A stretch of 29,733 bases of DNA from Phaeoceros laevis (GCA_049999765.1 JBNGIQ010008288.1:1-29733); one strand, 5' to 3'. Positions 1-11,602 are shown, counted from the stretch's first letter. Made by a program: numbers and translations. Notes: a model not told the origin generated them from the letters alone.

Positions 1-235
1 CCTCACTACTCCCTCCGTCTTCCTCTTGTTCGCCCCTAATGCCCAAACCCTGCCTGTTCCCAGCAAGAAAATCATCGTCCGCAGCCCCATCAGACCACTC
101 ACCGTCAGCCTCGCCCCTGTCAGCATCAGCGAACAGGTCTTTCTTGGGAGCAGCCACCTGCTTCACCTTCGCTGCACCAGCTGCATGAAAATTCCTCTCC
201 TTCCTGTGGCCCTTGCTCTTCCGGGCAGGAGCCAT
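1..235 (-). CDS. 5' end of an unidentified basic/acidic protein (partial)
   Basis: The reverse strand is open from an ATG at 235-233 to the window edge (78 codons plus 1 nt), so the gene continues outside. The N-terminus begins MAPARKSKGHRKERN, is rich in Lys and Arg, and turns acidic after about residue 35 (segments DLFADAD and DGAADDD). No domain is visible in this part and I do not recognise the family. A basic start followed by acidic stretches is common in nucleolar and ribosome-biogenesis proteins. The telo-box motifs just upstream of the ATG fit that class, since in plants they mark translation and ribosome-biogenesis genes; this is inference only. A possible splice donor (GACG/GTGAGT) lies inside the open frame near 102, so the first exon may end before the window edge. 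The gene is divergent from TAF1. Confidence 0.55.
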   Translation of the reverse strand, partial: MAPARKSKGHRKERNFHAAGAAKVKQVAAPKKDLFADADRGEADGEWSDGAADDDFLAGNRQGLGIRGEQEEDGGSSE

Positions 236-606
236 TCGGAAACCTGGAGCGACTAAGCAACACCTAGGGTTTAAGAGCGTTCGGCTCGGAGGGTTTAGGT
301 CAAATTTCTAGAGGTGGCGTTAGCTGCACCCTGCAGCATATAAGACGCGCAGCTGTGGACCTGCGGCCGGGAGGGAAGGCGAACCTTTATAGAGAGATCC
401 ACCGGAGCTCAGTGTCTTGTGGGCTCCCGACGCCACAGCCAGGCGGCCAGTCCACCGCGACTCAAGGCCCAAAATAAGCAGCAACTCCTGTCGGCTATGG
501 CCGATTGTGCACGCCCATCGCTGCGGCTGGTGTGCTGAATTCGCTGTGCGCATCACGGCCGGAACCGGCCTTGATCTTGGCGGATGAGATCCCGCAGCTT
601 CTGACA
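236..606. promoter_or_regulatory. Shared divergent promoter with two telo-boxes, a site II motif and a TATA-like box
   Basis: These 371 bp separate the two divergent start codons. TAGGGTTTA at 265-273 and AGGGTTTAG at 290-298 are telo-boxes (AAACCCTA on the reverse strand), 30-65 bp upstream of the reverse-strand ATG. GGCCCA at 466-471 is a site II type motif. CATATAAG at 337-344 is a TATA-like box oriented for TAF1, giving a leader of roughly 230 nt. Telo-box plus site II is an established pairing in plant promoters of translation and growth genes. The motifs are seen directly; promoter activity and transcription start sites are inferred. Confidence 0.5.
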
Positions 607-3600
607 ATGCCAAATTGGGAGGAGGAAGATGACGAGGATAATGGAAAAGAGAACCAGATGCTGGGGTTTATGTTTGGGAACGTAGACGATGCTGGAGATC
701 TCGATGTCGAGTACCTCGATCAGGTCCGTGCTAATGTTGCCCTACAGCTCATCCACGCAGCTCCCTCAGCTTGCCTTTTGGTATCACTCTGTGCTTCCGG
801 CACCAGCAGCACCAGCAGTCGAAGTTTAAGGAGCTGGGGAGTAAGCTATTGCTGTTGAAGCACATCAGGCGTAGAGCTAGAATCGAGGAATTTGTTCCGC
901 GGTGCTGGATAGATGATCAAAAGTAAACACAGTGCTGACGTCGCCAGACGATATCTGAGTACTCCGAGCAAATCTGGATCGATATAGGTTGAGGCTGGTC
1001 GGCTTTCGACGTCAATCCCAAACGGACTCTCATATGGACATATGCGAAGACCACAAACGTGTTCCGAGATTTGAGACCTGTGTTTTAGGTTAATCTAGAG
1101 TCGGTCAGCTGTCGAGGCAAGGCTGTAAGTGAATTACTTCTTGGTGGATCTTTCAGGATGCAAAGGAGCATCTATCAGCGTTGGCTGACAAGCTTGGCCC
1201 GTCTCTGGTTGATCTTGATGTAAGTACGCTTCTACGCCTTCTCGTGTTGTCTCTTGGTGCTTACATTGGGTTGCAGTCGATTTAATCCGGCATTCGTACG
1301 GAGAACGACTAATTATTTGCACCCAACGGGAATTCTGCACTGCATTCTTTCCCAAGACTTTCTGCCAATTCTATGTTCTAGTTGGTTCAAGCCGCCATGG
1401 ACTTCAAATCCTTACCTCTCCTTTCACCTTCCAGCTTTCAGCTAACAAGAGGGCAGCAGCTGGACCGAAAGGCATATCCGAGAGGGTGGAAGGTAAGGGA
1501 TCTTGTAGCTGGGGTGCGATGCGATGCTATTTGTTTCCTCCATGAAAAACCAAATCCGTAGACTCGTTAATGATGGAGTTGTTTACTGGCTGCAGACTAT
1601 GCCAGGAAGGCAGACGATGCAGTGGACTATGAGGACATTGAAGAAGAATATGAGGGGCCTGAATTGCAAATGCTCCCACAGGAGCAAGAATTCTATGCAA
1701 ATGCAGCCTTGGCCAGGCCGTCTAGGCTTGATGACTTGGTACCTGAGGAAGAAGATTATGATGAAGACGAAGAAGAGGATGACTATGAGGAGACCGATAA
1801 TGTGGAAGACTATACACAAACAACTCAGGAGGCCTTTGCAGATGCAGGAGCAGGTAGGCTTCTGCACTACATGGACAGAGTAGCTTCATTGGCTTTGATT
1901 ATGGTCCAAGGTGCGCCACCATTCATGAACCTGTGATTCCTTCTCCTGTCTGAAAGAGTGGGGGTGGGGGGCACCTTGACAAATTTTGGCAGATCACACA
2001 AAACCTCTTGACTTTGTCGAAGGGTACGAAGCGGAGAAGGAAGAAGAAATTGAGCCAGGTCAGGTGAGGTGCATCTCTTCTCGATTCTGATCACCATTTT
2101 GTGATTGTTGTTTTATTTTCCACAGTTGTATGTGTCTCTCATTTCTTTAAACTTTGTATCTATTGTTCTCCCCATTGTGTAAGAGTGGATCCCACCCGCT
2201 TGTGAGTAAATGTAGCCAAGTCTTGGTGCGGTTCGATTTTTATTTCAGATTATGACTTTTTACCTGCAAGGGAGTTCATATTTATCTCTGTCTCTGTGCT
2301 GGTAAACAATGTGACAAATGGTGGTTCTCCAGGATGACCTAGACATGCTAGATGAAGAAGACTGGCTTGAAGAGGAAGTTGAGAAAGTGGAGCTTCCTGT
2401 GCTTTGTGAGATAGATGGGAAAGAAGTTCTCCGGTTCTCTGAACTGTTTGGTGTTCGAGAACCCTATTGGGCTATTGGGAGCAGGAGAGGGAGGCAGAAA
2501 AAGGGCTGTCTGAAAGGTAAACTTCATGTCTTTTGACCTCTTTATTTGCTTGTGATGGCCGGTGGGCTCATGACAGAGGACTGCAGAATGCAGTAGTTAG
2601 TATGTCGAGGCCCACGGTTATGTGAGGAACTAGTTCTTTGTGCTTCAACGGAAACTTAAGTAACGAGTTGTATGCCTTAGTCACTGTTCAAATCAATGTT
2701 ACCTAGTCCTCTTATTGGTGTGTGACACACGCAGAGAAGCGAGAGAGACTAGAGGATGGTCTTGTTGAAGCGCTGGAAATAGACGAAGAGGATGTCTTAA
2801 AGACCTGCTCTGCCGTGTATCTTGGGCACCAAGACCACTTGGAAGGTGTTTTGTCTGATATGAGTATCGTGGACGAGGGAGACGAAGAGGAAGAGGGGAC
2901 ATGTGGCGCACTCGAAGATACTTCAGTGTTGCATGCAGCTGAACAAGATAGGAGGCTTCGGTTACGGCCCAAGAGGATGCAATTTGTTCCTTCAGAGCCC
3001 ATGAAACCAGATAGCTGTGACTGGGAGTTTCTGTCAAGATGGGTAGAGCAGGTGCCAGCTGCCAATTTTGAGCCAATACATCAACAAGATTGGGAACTCA
3101 AGATTGTGTGGGGGGATGCCTCTTCAGCATTAGAAGTAGAATCTCCTGGGGGCAGGAATGAATATAGCTCTCCCGATGTTTCAGGGGAGAGAGTGCAAAC
3201 TGCCATGAGTTCCTTTGCAGAAATGATGCCTCAAGGAAGTTCCACCATGAGCTATTCATTGGGTCCCTCTGGGAAGGAGAACATGAGACCATACAACAGT
3301 CAGTACAAACCTATCCTAGTTGAGCCCCTAAGCAAGCCATTCAGGAGAGTTGCAGATATGCATAGACACCCTCAGATGTTAAGGTTGGAATCTCTTTCAA
3401 CTGAACAAGTGTTGGAAGATCAGGGCCGTATGTATGGCAAGGGGGGCGTTCAAGGAGGTGGGGGAGCAAGTGATATTGTTGAGAGATTCAAAAGGCTAGA
3501 AGTCAAATCAAGCGTCTTGAACACAGAGTTGGAATCTTATAAGTGGTTAGACCAAGTTCAATGGGGAGATGAAGGGTCTGCAACAGCTCTTAAACCGAGC

Positions 3601-6600
3601 CCAATCATATTTGATTTAAGAGACCCCAACATGGTTTTTGAGATACCAGATACCAAGGAAGCACAGAGCTTGCGTAGCCATGCTGCAGCTATGGTTGTTA
3701 CACCACAACTCAAGGATACTGTGGTAGAAGAAGCGCATTCAGTTTCACCAGCACTTGCTCAGTTTAACATCTCAAATGACAAGTACTACACTACAAAGAA
3801 ACCAACTCAGCAACAGAAGTCGCATGCAAAAAAAAGAGCTGCTCATGGCTTGAAAGTTATGCATTCTTTGCCCGGGATAAAGTTGCAGACCATGAAGCCG
3901 AAACTAACAAAGTAAGTGCCGAGGATACGTGAACCTACCACCTGGCTGATTATTACTGCCTTTTTCTTGTGTGCTTTGTAAATGGCACTTACCTGTGGAC
4001 TCAATTTTACAGCAAAGATCTGGCAAATTTCCACCGACCGAAGGCTATTTGGTATCCTCACCACAATGAAGTTGCCGCCAAGGAACAGGGGAAGCTTGCA
4101 GTGAAGGGCCCCATGAAAGTCATTTTGAAGACATTAGGTGGGAAAGGTTCCAAGCTGCAGGTTGACGCTTCTGAGACCTTGGAAGCCCTAAAAGCAAAAG
4201 CATCTAAGAAATTTGGAGGTCAGAAAAAAACCTGTTATCTAATCTCTTCTCTCCTTTGTGTCACCACTTAACAAGTTGTTGCAAAGTTCTGACCTGTTGT
4301 ATGTGGTGCATGCTGCGTTCAAGTGTAATGTATAGTAGCTTTCACATGAAACTGATTTTAGTTAATAATGTGAAACCAGATTTGAAGACGTCTGAAAAGA
4401 CAAAAGTACTCTACTGTGGCAAGGAGCTACAAGCAGGCAAAACCTTCGCTGAGCAGGAAGTGCCACCAAATTCTGTGTTGCACCTCGTCCGCACGAAAGT
4501 CCATCCTTGGCCTAAAGCTCAGAAACTACCTGGTGAAAACAAACCCATTCGGCCTCCAGGTGCTTTTAAGAAGAAGTCTGAGCTTTCAGTAAAGGATGGT
4601 CATCTCGCTCTTATGGAGTGAGTACTGTGCTCACCAGACGTCATAAGCTATTTCTGGAAAATCATTGCGCTTATCTATTATTAGCATGTGTGTCTTATTG
4701 TTTTCTGGAACCAGGTATTGCGAGGAGCGACCTTTGCTACTTAGCAACATTGGTATGGGGGCTAGGTTGGCGACCTACTACCGCAAGCAAACAGCTACAG
4801 ATTCAACCGCAGCAACTTTGAAAAATGAACGGGGATCTTGGGCAGGGGTTACTCTCCCTTTGGAACCAGCTGAAGACTCTCCTTTCCTGGGAGAAATTCA
4901 CCCTGGTGCAACCCAGTCGAGCCTGGAGACTAACCTGTATCGAGCCCCTGTCTTCGCTCAAAAGGTTGCAAGTACAGATTTTCTTCTTGTTCGCTCTGCT
5001 AAAGGCAAGCTCTCGCTGCGAAGAATTGACAGCAGTCATGTGGTTGGCCAGCAGGTTGTTACCTTTGAAGGAATATTTCTGCATTGAAGTCACTCTTTGG
5101 CATGTGATTGTTGTGGCTGCCTTGATCTAATGCATTTTCCACAACTCCTCAACTGCAGGAGCCTCACATGGAAGTCCTCACTCCCTCGTCCAAGGCTGTA
5201 CAGAACTATGTTGGGAACCGGTTGTTAGTGTATGTATACAGAGAATTTCGAGCCAATGAGAAGCCAGGACAATTGCCACGGATTCGCAACGACGAGTTAC
5301 TTTCTCAGTTCCCTTCCCTGAGTGAAGGCTTCACGAGAAAACGTCTGAAGACCTGTGCCGATTATCAGGTTTGTAGTTCTCAAAAAAGTAACAAATCTGT
5401 CACAATTCCCTTAGCTTGCTTGGATAATAAGAGGGCATATGCACAGAGGTGCAAACCTCACTTGGTCTTGAAAACAGGGAAGCTCCTGCTGACCTACTGG
5501 GTTTTGTCTATTGTTTAAGAGGCTGTGCTGATGTGCTGATGTTTTTTTAAGACAGCCTTCGTTTGCTGTCTTCAATATGTTGCATCTGTTCTTGGGTTTA
5601 CATCTCTTGTTTTTGCACAGAAAGGATCTGGGGGGGAGATGTTTTGGACTCTCAGAAAGAATTTTCGTATACCTTCGGAGGAAGAACTTCGACGAATGGT
5701 GCTACCAGAACATGTGAGGAGAAGAAAAATTGGAGCTAGTGTTAGTTCTTTCAATAACTATAATGGGTGCGAACATAGAATCACCCATTTTGGGAGACGT
5801 TCGCTACAACTGTACTCTTGGGTGTGGGTTTGTTGTTGAGTGAAATCTTGTGTCCTGATGCAGGTGTGCAGCTATGAGAGCATGCAAGCCGGCCTTTATC
5901 ATCTGAAGCGGATAGGGATACAGAAGCTTACACAGCACACTGGTTTGACTGCAGCTATAGCTCAACTGCCAGATGATGCAATTGTCATTGCGGCTGCATC
6001 TGTTATTGAAAGGCAGTTGCAGTTCAGTCCATGGAACCTGAGTTCCAACTTTGTTGCTGCAACTTTACAGGTAAGATGCTTGACTCAGATTTCTTACTGG
6101 TTGACATTCTATCTTTTACTGTTATACTCCGAGGAGTCATTTTTTTGCCTTAAGTGCTAAGTGGGAACTTCGGCCCCAAGTAGAAGAGTAGAAGTAGCAA
6201 GAAAGAATGAAACCATGAGTACAGGACACCATATTTGGTGTATTTGGAGTATTTGCATTGGCTTGAGTTTTGGATTGTGGAAGGTGCTGAAGTTGCTAAT
6301 TTTATTGTCTTCTTTCTTACACTGAATCAGGGGCGCCAAAGTATTGAACGTTTGGAGATCACTGGAGTAGGAGACCCATCTGGACGAGGATTGGGTTTCA
6401 GCTATTTGCGAGTAGCGACCAAGCCTCCAAGCTCAGGTGCTCTTGTAGAAAAGAAGGCTGCCGCAGCACGTGGAGGTGGAGCAGTTACAGGTACCGATGC
6501 TGATCTTCGACGCCTCAGCATGGATGCAGCCCGTGAGGTATGTAACCATGTTGTCTAGCATATAGTTTTCAACATTGCTGCAACATGCAGAGATTCAAAT

Positions 6601-9600
6601 TAGGTGTGCTGGATTAATTTTTCTAGTGTCTTTGGTTATCTTAGATGACTGAGTGAGGATGTTACATTTGCAGGTTCTTCTGAAGTTCAAAGTTCCAGAA
6701 CTAGTTATTGAGAGAATGACTAGATGGCATAGAATAGCACTAGTCAGAAAGCTTTCCAGTGAACAAGCTGCCTCAGGTGTAAAGGTAGGCGTTGCAGCAC
6801 TGAACAAGTTTGCAAGAGGCCAGCGGATGTCCTTTCTACAGCTGCAACAGCAGACACGAGAAAAATGCCAGGACGTGTGGGACAGACAAGCACAGAGCCT
6901 TTCTTTTGGTGAGGGAGACGAATCTGAAAGTGATGGTGAAGGAAATGGTGACTTGGATGATTTTGCTGGAGACCTTGAGAATCTTTTGGAAGCTGTGGAG
7001 GGTGAGGATAAAGATGACGCCTCTAAGAAAACCAAGAGAGAGGGCATGAGGGGACTTGGATCTCGAAGACGAGCTCAGGAAGCGCAAAAAGAAGAGGAGG
7101 CTGAGGATGAGGAGGCAGAAGCAGCTGAGCTTCGCCGCATGCTTATGGAAGGTGAGTTGTCAGCTGTTGCTTTAGAAGGGAAATATACAGCAGATGAACT
7201 GAAGATTGGCCATGAAAGGAACTAGCCTTACGAAGTGGTACCCATGCTTCCAGCTTCCACAGCCACACTGCTCTAATTTGCTCCTCACATTATCACAATT
7301 TATCACCAACTCCACTACAAGAATCAGTGTTATGGAATGTGTAGTTTGACATATCAGTGTGATAAGTGATTAATGTTCTGCATTCCAAAACGGCTGATAA
7401 AGTCATCATGCCGTATATAACTATAGTTGCAGCCAAGTCAGCTGGCGTTAGATAACTTTTATGGCCTGCAGATGATGAAGCTGAGGAGGACCAACAGAAG
7501 AAAAGAAGTGGAAATGGTGCAAATGAGAAGAAAGCTGGTCAGCAGAAAGATCCGGTCAAATTGCAACAGCATGGAGACCATTCTGAAGGGGTCAAAAAGA
7601 AGAAGCAAATAGTGCGGAAATTGAAGCGCATAATCAAAACTCTGCAACCCGATGGTACATACAGCTACAAGGAGGAAATGATCTCTGATCCGAAAGAGGT
7701 GACTACTCCACCTCTTTAGCGTGATTCCTGTTTTGTTCAACTGGATGGTATTAGACAAGCTGATGCATCTTGCAGATAGCCCTGTATCTTGCCAAAAAAA
7801 ATGCTTCGAAAGCAGCTGGTGAAGGAGATAAAGTGGCAGTAAAAGGAGATAAACCAGCAAAAGCACCTCCTTCAGTCAAGAAGGAAAAAAAGAAACCTGT
7901 TGTGAAGGACGTCAAGGTGGGTACCCTTGTTCTGTCTCTCATAGAATATTCAGAGTGTTGTACATATTTGATGCGTCACCTATGCATCATTGCATGTTTG
8001 TGAAGTACAGTTATTGAGGAGCTGTTGCTGGAAAAGCACTGGTTTTAGTTTTTCACTTGGTCTCTTTAATTTCTTACAGGTGAACAAGGTGACAAAATTG
8101 AAGGAGAAGACCACCAAGGATGGTCTTAGAGTTGTCTGTGGAGCATGCGGCCAGGTAGCCATTGATTTGTGCAGTTCATTTGACACTTTGCTCAGTTCAT
8201 TTGACGCCTCGCACAGTTCGTTTGATGCTTCACACAGTTTATTTGATGCACTGGCATGCATTAGTGCGTCTGTATGCTGACACGAATTATTATGACTGCC
8301 CATGTGGGTTTGTCGGAATGACATACAGCTTGGGCACATGCGTACGAACAAAAAATGCCCTCTGTACATGGAAGATGCAGACAAGGCTTCAAAACCTGAT
8401 GCTACAGCTGGTGAAGGTTTGGTGGAACGTCAGGGGACAAAACTAACAATCAAGACAAAGAAGAAAGTAGATGAGTTGCAGAATCCCAGACCTGTTATAC
8501 TGGGTCTTCCGAAAATCAAGTCTTTGCCAAAGGAGAAGAAGGACATTGTGCCTGAGAAGCTACCGGCTCTCAAAATCAAGATTCCCGTCCTTCAGGAGGC
8601 TGGCATGTCCAGCACCTTCAGCAAACAGGAGCAAAGTGGCCCGGCCTCGACAAAGGTGGACAATCTCCTTGATTCTGTTGTTGATGGAACACATGTCCAA
8701 GGTACAATTATGAAAGTTAGTGTTAAAGTAGGAAGAGAACAGCCACCAAAAGCTGAGAGAGCCAAGGAGCGTGAAAGTCAGCAAGAAGTACAACTAGGAG
8801 AGCCACAAGCGCCTATCAAGAACATGGTTAAACCTAAGAAGCTGAAAATTAGGACAGGTGATGGAAACAGTCACCAAGTGAAGGAGGCTAAGCATGAAAG
8901 GCGGGAAAAGGAAAAACGGCAGCGGCAAGGAGGGCACAGAGACAGGGTTTCCGAGGAGGAAGTAAGAAGACAGCAAGAAATGCAGGAGCAGGATTCCAAA
9001 ATACAAAGAGCAAAAGAAATTCATCTGGTCAGGGAAAGGGAAGAGAGAGCAAGGGCCATTGAACTGCAAAGGCTTGAAAAGGAGAGAGAGATGGAGCTAG
9101 AGCTAGAGAGGGAGAGGATGGTGAGGGAGATGGAAATGGCGAGGGAGATGGAAATGGAGAGGGAGATGGAAATGGAGAGGGTGAGGGAAATGGAAATGGA
9201 GAGGGAAAGGGAAAGGGAGAGGGAGCGAAAGCGTCAAAGAGATAGAGAGGATAGGGCAAGGGAGTTGAAGGACAGGGAAAGGCAGAGGGAAAGGGAAAGG
9301 GAGCTGCAAAGAGACAGGGACATTCAAAGAGAGCGGGAGCTGCAAAGAGATAGGGACCTCCAGAGAGAAAAGTTGAGAGCGGAAGAGGAGGAGAGGGAAA
9401 GGCAGAAGCTTAGGCAAGAGAGGATCAGGCTGGACGAAGGCAAAGCTAGGCGAAGCATGGGGCTAAATCTACAAGCTAATGAAGAGGAGAGAGTCAGAGG
9501 TACCAAGAAGCGGGCTCACCCTGACAAGGGCAACAGTCAACCAAAACGGCAAAGGAAAAGGGGTGGTGGGGAGGTAAGCTTCCTAGCCGATACCATATGC

Positions 9601-10321
9601 ACTAGCATCTCACAGCGTGCTAGGTCCTACTCTCTTTCCATGATTTACCCACTTCTTGGAGCTGGAGTAGCTCAGTTGGTTAGAGCGTGTGGTTTACCAC
9701 AAGGTCGAAGGTTCAAACCCTCCCTCTGGCAGGTGAAATCATGAAATGTCTTCCCCCTCCTTTTTCCTCAAGTTCAGACGATCTCCCAATTCTTTGTGTG
9801 ACGGATGTTTTGGGTTACCTCTCTGCACCGAATCGGTTTAACCCAACCCATTTGGACTTGGTGCCTTCAGTTAACTATTAGCATTGCTCTGCCAGGTGGA
9901 GTTGTCGAACATACTGGAGACCGTGGTGGAGCTGCTGAAGAAATCAGAGGTAGCTTATCTGTTTTTGAAGCCAGTATCTAAGAAAGACGCTCCCGATTAC
10001 TTGCTCTATGTCAAACGACCCATGGATCTTGCCAGCATCCGAGAGAAGGTCCGAAAGCTGGCCTACAAGAGTAGGGATGAATTCCGCCGGGATGTCGAGC
10101 AGATTGCTCTCAACGCTCATATTTACAATGATGGGCGGAATCCTGGTATTCCACCTCTTGCTGACAGACTGTTGGAGATATGCGATCAGCAGCTAGAATT
10201 GAGGCACTATGAATTGGAACAGGCAGAATCTGGGGTGGAGCGGTTCGGCGAGGATCAATGTTCAAATGTCCGCACTTCTCCAGCTCTGGATCATCGGCGT
10301 GGTGGTTCTCGCATGTACTAA
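607..10321 (+). CDS. TAF1: TFIID subunit TAF1, plant type, 20 exons, complete
   Basis: Largest subunit and scaffold of the general transcription factor TFIID, a nuclear protein. Exons: 607-723, 1157-1219, 1435-1492, 1596-1853, 1993-2063, 2333-2516, 2735-3911, 4013-4218, 4380-4617, 4715-5054, 5159-5368, 5621-5713, 5864-6070, 6331-6537, 6674-7151, 7472-7698, 7776-7916, 8080-8154, 8329-9573, 9896-10321. All junctions are GT-AG and the sum is 6,021 nt, so the frame holds (2,006 aa; Arabidopsis TAF1 is near 1,900). In order: N-terminal LGFMFGNVD motif (TBP-binding region); ubiquitin-like domain about aa 675-748; DUF3591 core from about 790 (YCEERPLLLSN, GVGDPSGRGLGFSY, RWHRIALVRKLSSEQAASG); CCHC zinc knuckle C1445-C1448-H1453-C1460 split by intron 18; Glu/Arg-rich helix about 1687-1815; bromodomain in the last exon with the acetyl-lysine-binding Asn in IYND. 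No lesion seen. Weakest joints are the exon 1, 3 and 6 boundaries. Confidence 0.95.
8172..8255 (+). repeat. 21-bp tandem repeat, four copies, in TAF1 intron 18
   Basis: Four consecutive 21-bp units start at 8172, 8193, 8214 and 8235, each beginning CAGTT(C/T)(A/G)TTTGA. They diverge by a few bases from copy to copy. The unit is a multiple of three and stays open in the frame of exon 18, so a retained intron would add Ser-Ser-Phe-Asp type repeats and then stop at 8278-8280. It lies directly between the two halves of the zinc knuckle. Confidence 0.85.
9661..9731 (+). tRNA. tRNA-like element (tRNA pseudogene or SINE head) in TAF1 intron 19
   Basis: Internal Pol III promoter boxes are present: A box TAGCTCAGTTGG at 9668-9679 and B box GGTTCAAACCC at 9710-9720. 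A cloverleaf can be drawn: acceptor 9661-9667 with 9724-9730 (seven pairs, two of them G-U), D stem GCTC/GAGC, anticodon stem TGTGG/CCACA, variable loop AGGTC, T stem GAAGG/CCTCC with one mismatch, discriminator A at 9731. The anticodon loop is only four bases (TTTA at 9693-9696), three short, so it cannot decode as a normal tRNA. Same orientation as TAF1. No clear SINE tail or target-site duplication was found. Confidence 0.6.
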
Positions 10322-10694
10322 TACAACAGGATCGCAGATCTCCCCGTGGGAGTTGGTGCAGTGCTACAGGCTTTTTTGATCCTTGTACAGGTAACTAACA
10401 CAAGCTAACCACATTCTTTCCAGATCCCACATTGTAACTCTATTGACACACGTGCGTGAGCAAGCACCAGTAAAGTCAGGCTGCTTCATGTAGTATTTTG
10501 TGGATTTCTCTTTCAACAACGTACATTGATGAATGAACGCCATTCAAGTTTCAACTAAGTACTAGTCTATACAACTCTAGGTGGGAACGACATACAAACG
10601 CACATGCTCATGTTGTGTAAGTAAAAGTTATGGAACGGGTTTGATATAGTTCGAAACGTAAGCGCATTCTGTCATTGGTCATGCTAGTTAGTCA
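10322..10694. other. 3' flank of TAF1, no gene seen
   Basis: These 373 bp follow the TAF1 stop codon and presumably hold its 3' UTR. No strong AATAAA signal, coding frame or repeat stands out. Confidence 0.5.
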
Positions 10695-10769
10695 CTATCG
10701 AATATACTCTACTCAAGACCTCGCCCAGATCCGCACAGGGCGAGGTCTTGAGTAGAGTATATTCGATAG
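10695..10769. repeat. Perfect 32-bp inverted repeat with 11-nt loop (hairpin)
   Basis: The left arm 10695-10726 and the right arm 10738-10769 are exact reverse complements. The loop is 10727-10737 (AGATCCGCACA). The arms contain TACTCTACTCAAGACC and its complement. Pairing stops abruptly at both outer ends. Transcripts from either strand would fold into a 32-bp perfect duplex. Candidates are a young MIR or siRNA hairpin, a fold-back remnant of a transposon, or a snap-back artefact of library making. Confidence 0.9.
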
Positions 10770-10868
10770 ATACCGTCCGGACCGTCCCACGCATCCCATT
10801 ACCATAAATAGCCCGCTCCTGGCTATGTGACGCGCCTACGTCTCAATCTCCGAAGTTGTAATGGCCTG

Positions 10869-11602
10869 ACACGTACGATTTCCTACGTGGCACGGATGTG
10901 CCATGGGTGGTGGGCATGGCCTCGCCATGGTCATGCGCAACTACTTTTTGCATCCTGCCTTTCCCGTCCGCCACTCCCGTCCCCCTACAACGGCTGTCGT
11001 ACGCTTGGTTTGGCAGCACGCTAGCGCGTGCTGCCCCAAGCGCCATCCCTACTCAAACCCCAGGTCCCCAACACCCCAAGTTCCGAACCCAATGCGCCAA
11101 CCCCAGCAGGCGCGGTCCTTAGGAAAAACCGATGGCAGAGCAGGAGGACCCAAGGCAGCCGACGCGGCCCTTTCAAAGGGCCCAAGAAGAATGAACCAAC
11201 AAAAAAGTGAAGTCCCCCATTCGAGCGTTACTCCGGGCCAGGGGCGCCTGGCATTGAAGTTCTTATCTCGCGCGCGCTACTGAGCCAACGCTCTCTGTCG
11301 ACATACTATCACCGATTTCTGTGGTACTTGTCCAGTTTAAAGCCGACACTGGCCATGGGCATGCGGGTGTACATTCCGGTGAGGGCGCCATGCATGCGTG
11401 ACGAAATGCATGGGATGGGGCTGCTGCGCGCGCGGTTCGCAACACGCTCGCGCGCGCTTGAAACCATGCGCGGGGAAGGCATGCGGACGGGCGAGACATC
11501 CGGGACAGGAGGGCGGACAGGTTTGTCATGTCACATGGTGAGGGCATGGCTAGCAGCCGAGCACCCATGGCTCATCCGTGCCACGTAGGAAACCGTACGT
11601 GT
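10869..11602. mobile_element. Putative non-autonomous DNA transposon with 41-bp terminal inverted repeats
   Basis: The termini at 10869-10909 and 11562-11602 are inverted repeats with two mismatches in 41 bases; both begin ACACGTACG and contain TTTCCTACGTGGCACGGATG. Inside them, weaker inverted similarity seems to continue for roughly another 100 bp. The interior is GC-rich with small palindromes (for example 11012-11035) and encodes no recognisable transposase. Long TIRs on a short element suggest a Mutator-like MITE, but I see no 9-bp target duplication at these ends, so family and boundaries are uncertain. Confidence 0.55.

Noticed and set aside
7313-7329. CACTACAAGAATCAGTG in TAF1 intron 15, resembling a CACTA transposon end
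   Set aside because: Only about 11 bases match, there is no partner end or subterminal repeat, and the 320-nt intron is ordinary in size.
9029-9417. Reverse-strand frames rich in Pro, Phe, Ser and Leu
   Set aside because: They are the mirror of the purine-rich Glu/Arg repeat in TAF1 exon 19.
10903-11283. Forward frame of 126 codons
   Set aside because: Lies inside the inverted-repeat element, GC-rich and Pro/Arg-biased, with no recognisable product.
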